18,655 nt of DNA from Porogramme epimiltina (lineage: Eukaryota > Basidiomycota > Agaricomycetes > Polyporales > Polyporaceae). A program made the translations under genes and the position numbers. Where the stretch lies: NCBI GenBank assembly GCA_900155495.1, contig FTLJ01000519.1, forward strand, positions 1 through 18,655. Reading direction: 5' to 3'. Below the pieces are notes generated by a model, which ran no database searches, was not told the origin of the DNA, and was given only the letters and a program-made list of their open reading frames with translations. Numbering within the stretch: the stretch's first letter is position 1; every line of letters starts with the position of its first letter. Positions 17,672 through 18,655 of the stretch are shown here, one piece after another.

Positions 17672-18655
17672 TTAGTTATCTGATGCATCAACGATTACAA
17701 GTCGTCCATCGCCTGTCGCCAGTGCGATCCTGTGCCTGCGAATGTCCCACTTGCAGTCACCTCGTGAATGGAGAAAAATGGAAGGATAGTACCTGTAGCG
17801 AAGTGGAAGCCATCGCACTCGACGACGTCCCCCACCGGGGTCCACGCGCCAAATCCACCCGTCAAAGTCCACGTAATAGTTCGAAAACTCGGACGAAACA
17901 GCAGGCGCTCCCTGTTTCGGTTGGGAGGCGTCCTCACGCTGTGCTGAAAGCGGCCAGTGCTCGGGGGATGGGATTGGGGTGTAGCCGTTGTAGGTCATGA
18001 CGGCGCGGCTGTCGGTGGAGAACGCGATGCGGTCGAGTTCCAGAATTGGCGTGTTGGCGTTGAATTCACCTAGGAAGCGGGGTGCACGACTGTCATCGAG
18101 CTGGTTCTGGGTCATAGGATCTTCCACCGTTGAATGTGTGATCCTGAAAGAGAGCAGAGGCGTCCCAGATAGAAAACTTTCCTTGCTTGTTTAATGAAAG
18201 GAGGCGCGATTTATCCGGAGAGAAAGAGAAGGCTTTGATTCCGATCATATAGTCCCCCATGCGGCCAAGGGCTATCTCCAACTGCCAGAGCACGGTGTTG
18301 GATGTGGTATCACATATGCTCATGCGGCCAAGATGTTCTGGGAGGACAGTCCGAAGGCAAGGTTCAATTTTCTTCCACTTCACGAAATTCATACACCACT
18401 GTGGGCGACTCACCTGATGATGCTGAGACGAGAACATGATCGCTCTCCCCGGGAAGTATGGCCAAGGCATTGATATATCTCGTGTCCTTGTATATCACCC
18501 TCCAGGCCTTCGTCTCCTCATTCCACGCTTGAACCATATGCCAGGAGCGCGAAATGAGATGCTGCGAGTTCGAGGTGAAGGCAGTCTGCGTCACTGAATA
18601 CTCGTGCCCGTTGTCATACCGCAAGTGTGTCTCAATACTATCTCATTAGGTTAGC
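17672..18655 (-). pseudogene. WD40 C-terminal segment, paralogue of the NLR gene's last five blades (frameshifted, runs off window)
   Basis: Reading from the window end, an exon down to 18414 holds QTAFTSNSQHLISRSWH and LPGESDHVLVSAS, followed by a canonical GTGAGT donor. After a 76-nt intron (18413-18338) the frame gives MSICDTTSNTVLWQLE and FSFSPDKSRLL, then runs out at 18093. Relative to the intact gene, 2 bases are missing near 18130-18150. The original frame resumes as MTQNQLDDSRAPRFLG and ends ALATGDGRLVIVDASDN at stop 17672. A 15-nt in-frame insertion also distinguishes it. TAA and TGA occur in frame just upstream of 18624, so either an intron acceptor lies there (gatag) or the copy starts there. 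Whether a NACHT part exists beyond the window cannot be seen. Confidence 0.75.

Larger units (their letters stand above)
15540..18655. repeat. Segmental duplication, block D (partner: 1 to about 2860)
   Basis: Same gene order and orientation as the left end of the window: ZIP 3' part, monooxygenase remnant, convergent flank, WD40 3' end on the opposite strand. The spacing between the monooxygenase stop and the WD40 stop is nearly equal (358 and 355 bases), which supports descent from one duplicated segment. Confidence 0.8.

Noticed and set aside
1..18655. Transposon as the carrier of the duplicated blocks
   Set aside because: No transposase or reverse transcriptase, no terminal repeats or target-site duplications recognised at the block edges; introns are retained, so the copies are not retrocopies.

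Overview
The window looks like nuclear DNA of a filamentous basidiomycete, probably an Agaricomycete and possibly a polypore (inference). It is GC-rich, its genes are cut by short introns of about 43-140 nt with GT...AG ends and CTNAC-like branch sites, and it carries a NACHT-WD40 STAND protein typical of mushroom-forming fungi. No bacterial, organellar, tRNA, rRNA or CRISPR features were seen.

The one large gene that looks intact lies on the minus strand (6976 down to 1946). It encodes a fungal NLR-like (NWD) protein that I reconstruct as 7 exons and 1534 aa. It has a Pro-rich N-terminal leader, a helical N-terminal domain, a NACHT NTPase with good Walker A and B motifs, and about 14 WD40 units. 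A second probably intact gene on the plus strand (13473-14141, 3 exons, 189 aa) encodes a small Cys-containing protein with a signal peptide and no family that I recognise.

Most of the rest is decayed copies of one multi-gene block. The block order is: a divergent promoter-like element, a ZIP (SLC39-type) zinc/iron transporter, the 3' half of a salicylate-hydroxylase-like FAD monooxygenase, and a convergent WD40 gene. Copy A (1 to about 2860) holds a ZIP tail, a monooxygenase remnant and the 3' end of the intact NLR gene. Copy B (about 8150-9905) holds ZIP only. Copy C (9958 to about 13330) holds promoter element, ZIP and monooxygenase. Copy D (about 15040-18655) holds promoter element, an internally deleted ZIP, monooxygenase and a WD40 C-terminal fragment with a frameshift. 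Every ZIP and monooxygenase copy has its own stops, frameshifts or deletions. The ZIP/monooxygenase junction is nearly the same in copies A, C and D, so the chimera formed once and was then amplified.

The locus therefore reads as an NLR gene embedded in, and sharing its 3' end with, a decaying segmental-duplication array. The second WD40 end (copy D) could donate sequence to the intact receptor, but this is inference. Gene-poor stretches (1588-1945, 6977-8140, 14142-15037, 17317-17671) hold UTR or duplicated flank, a microsatellite, and some sequence that I cannot assign.
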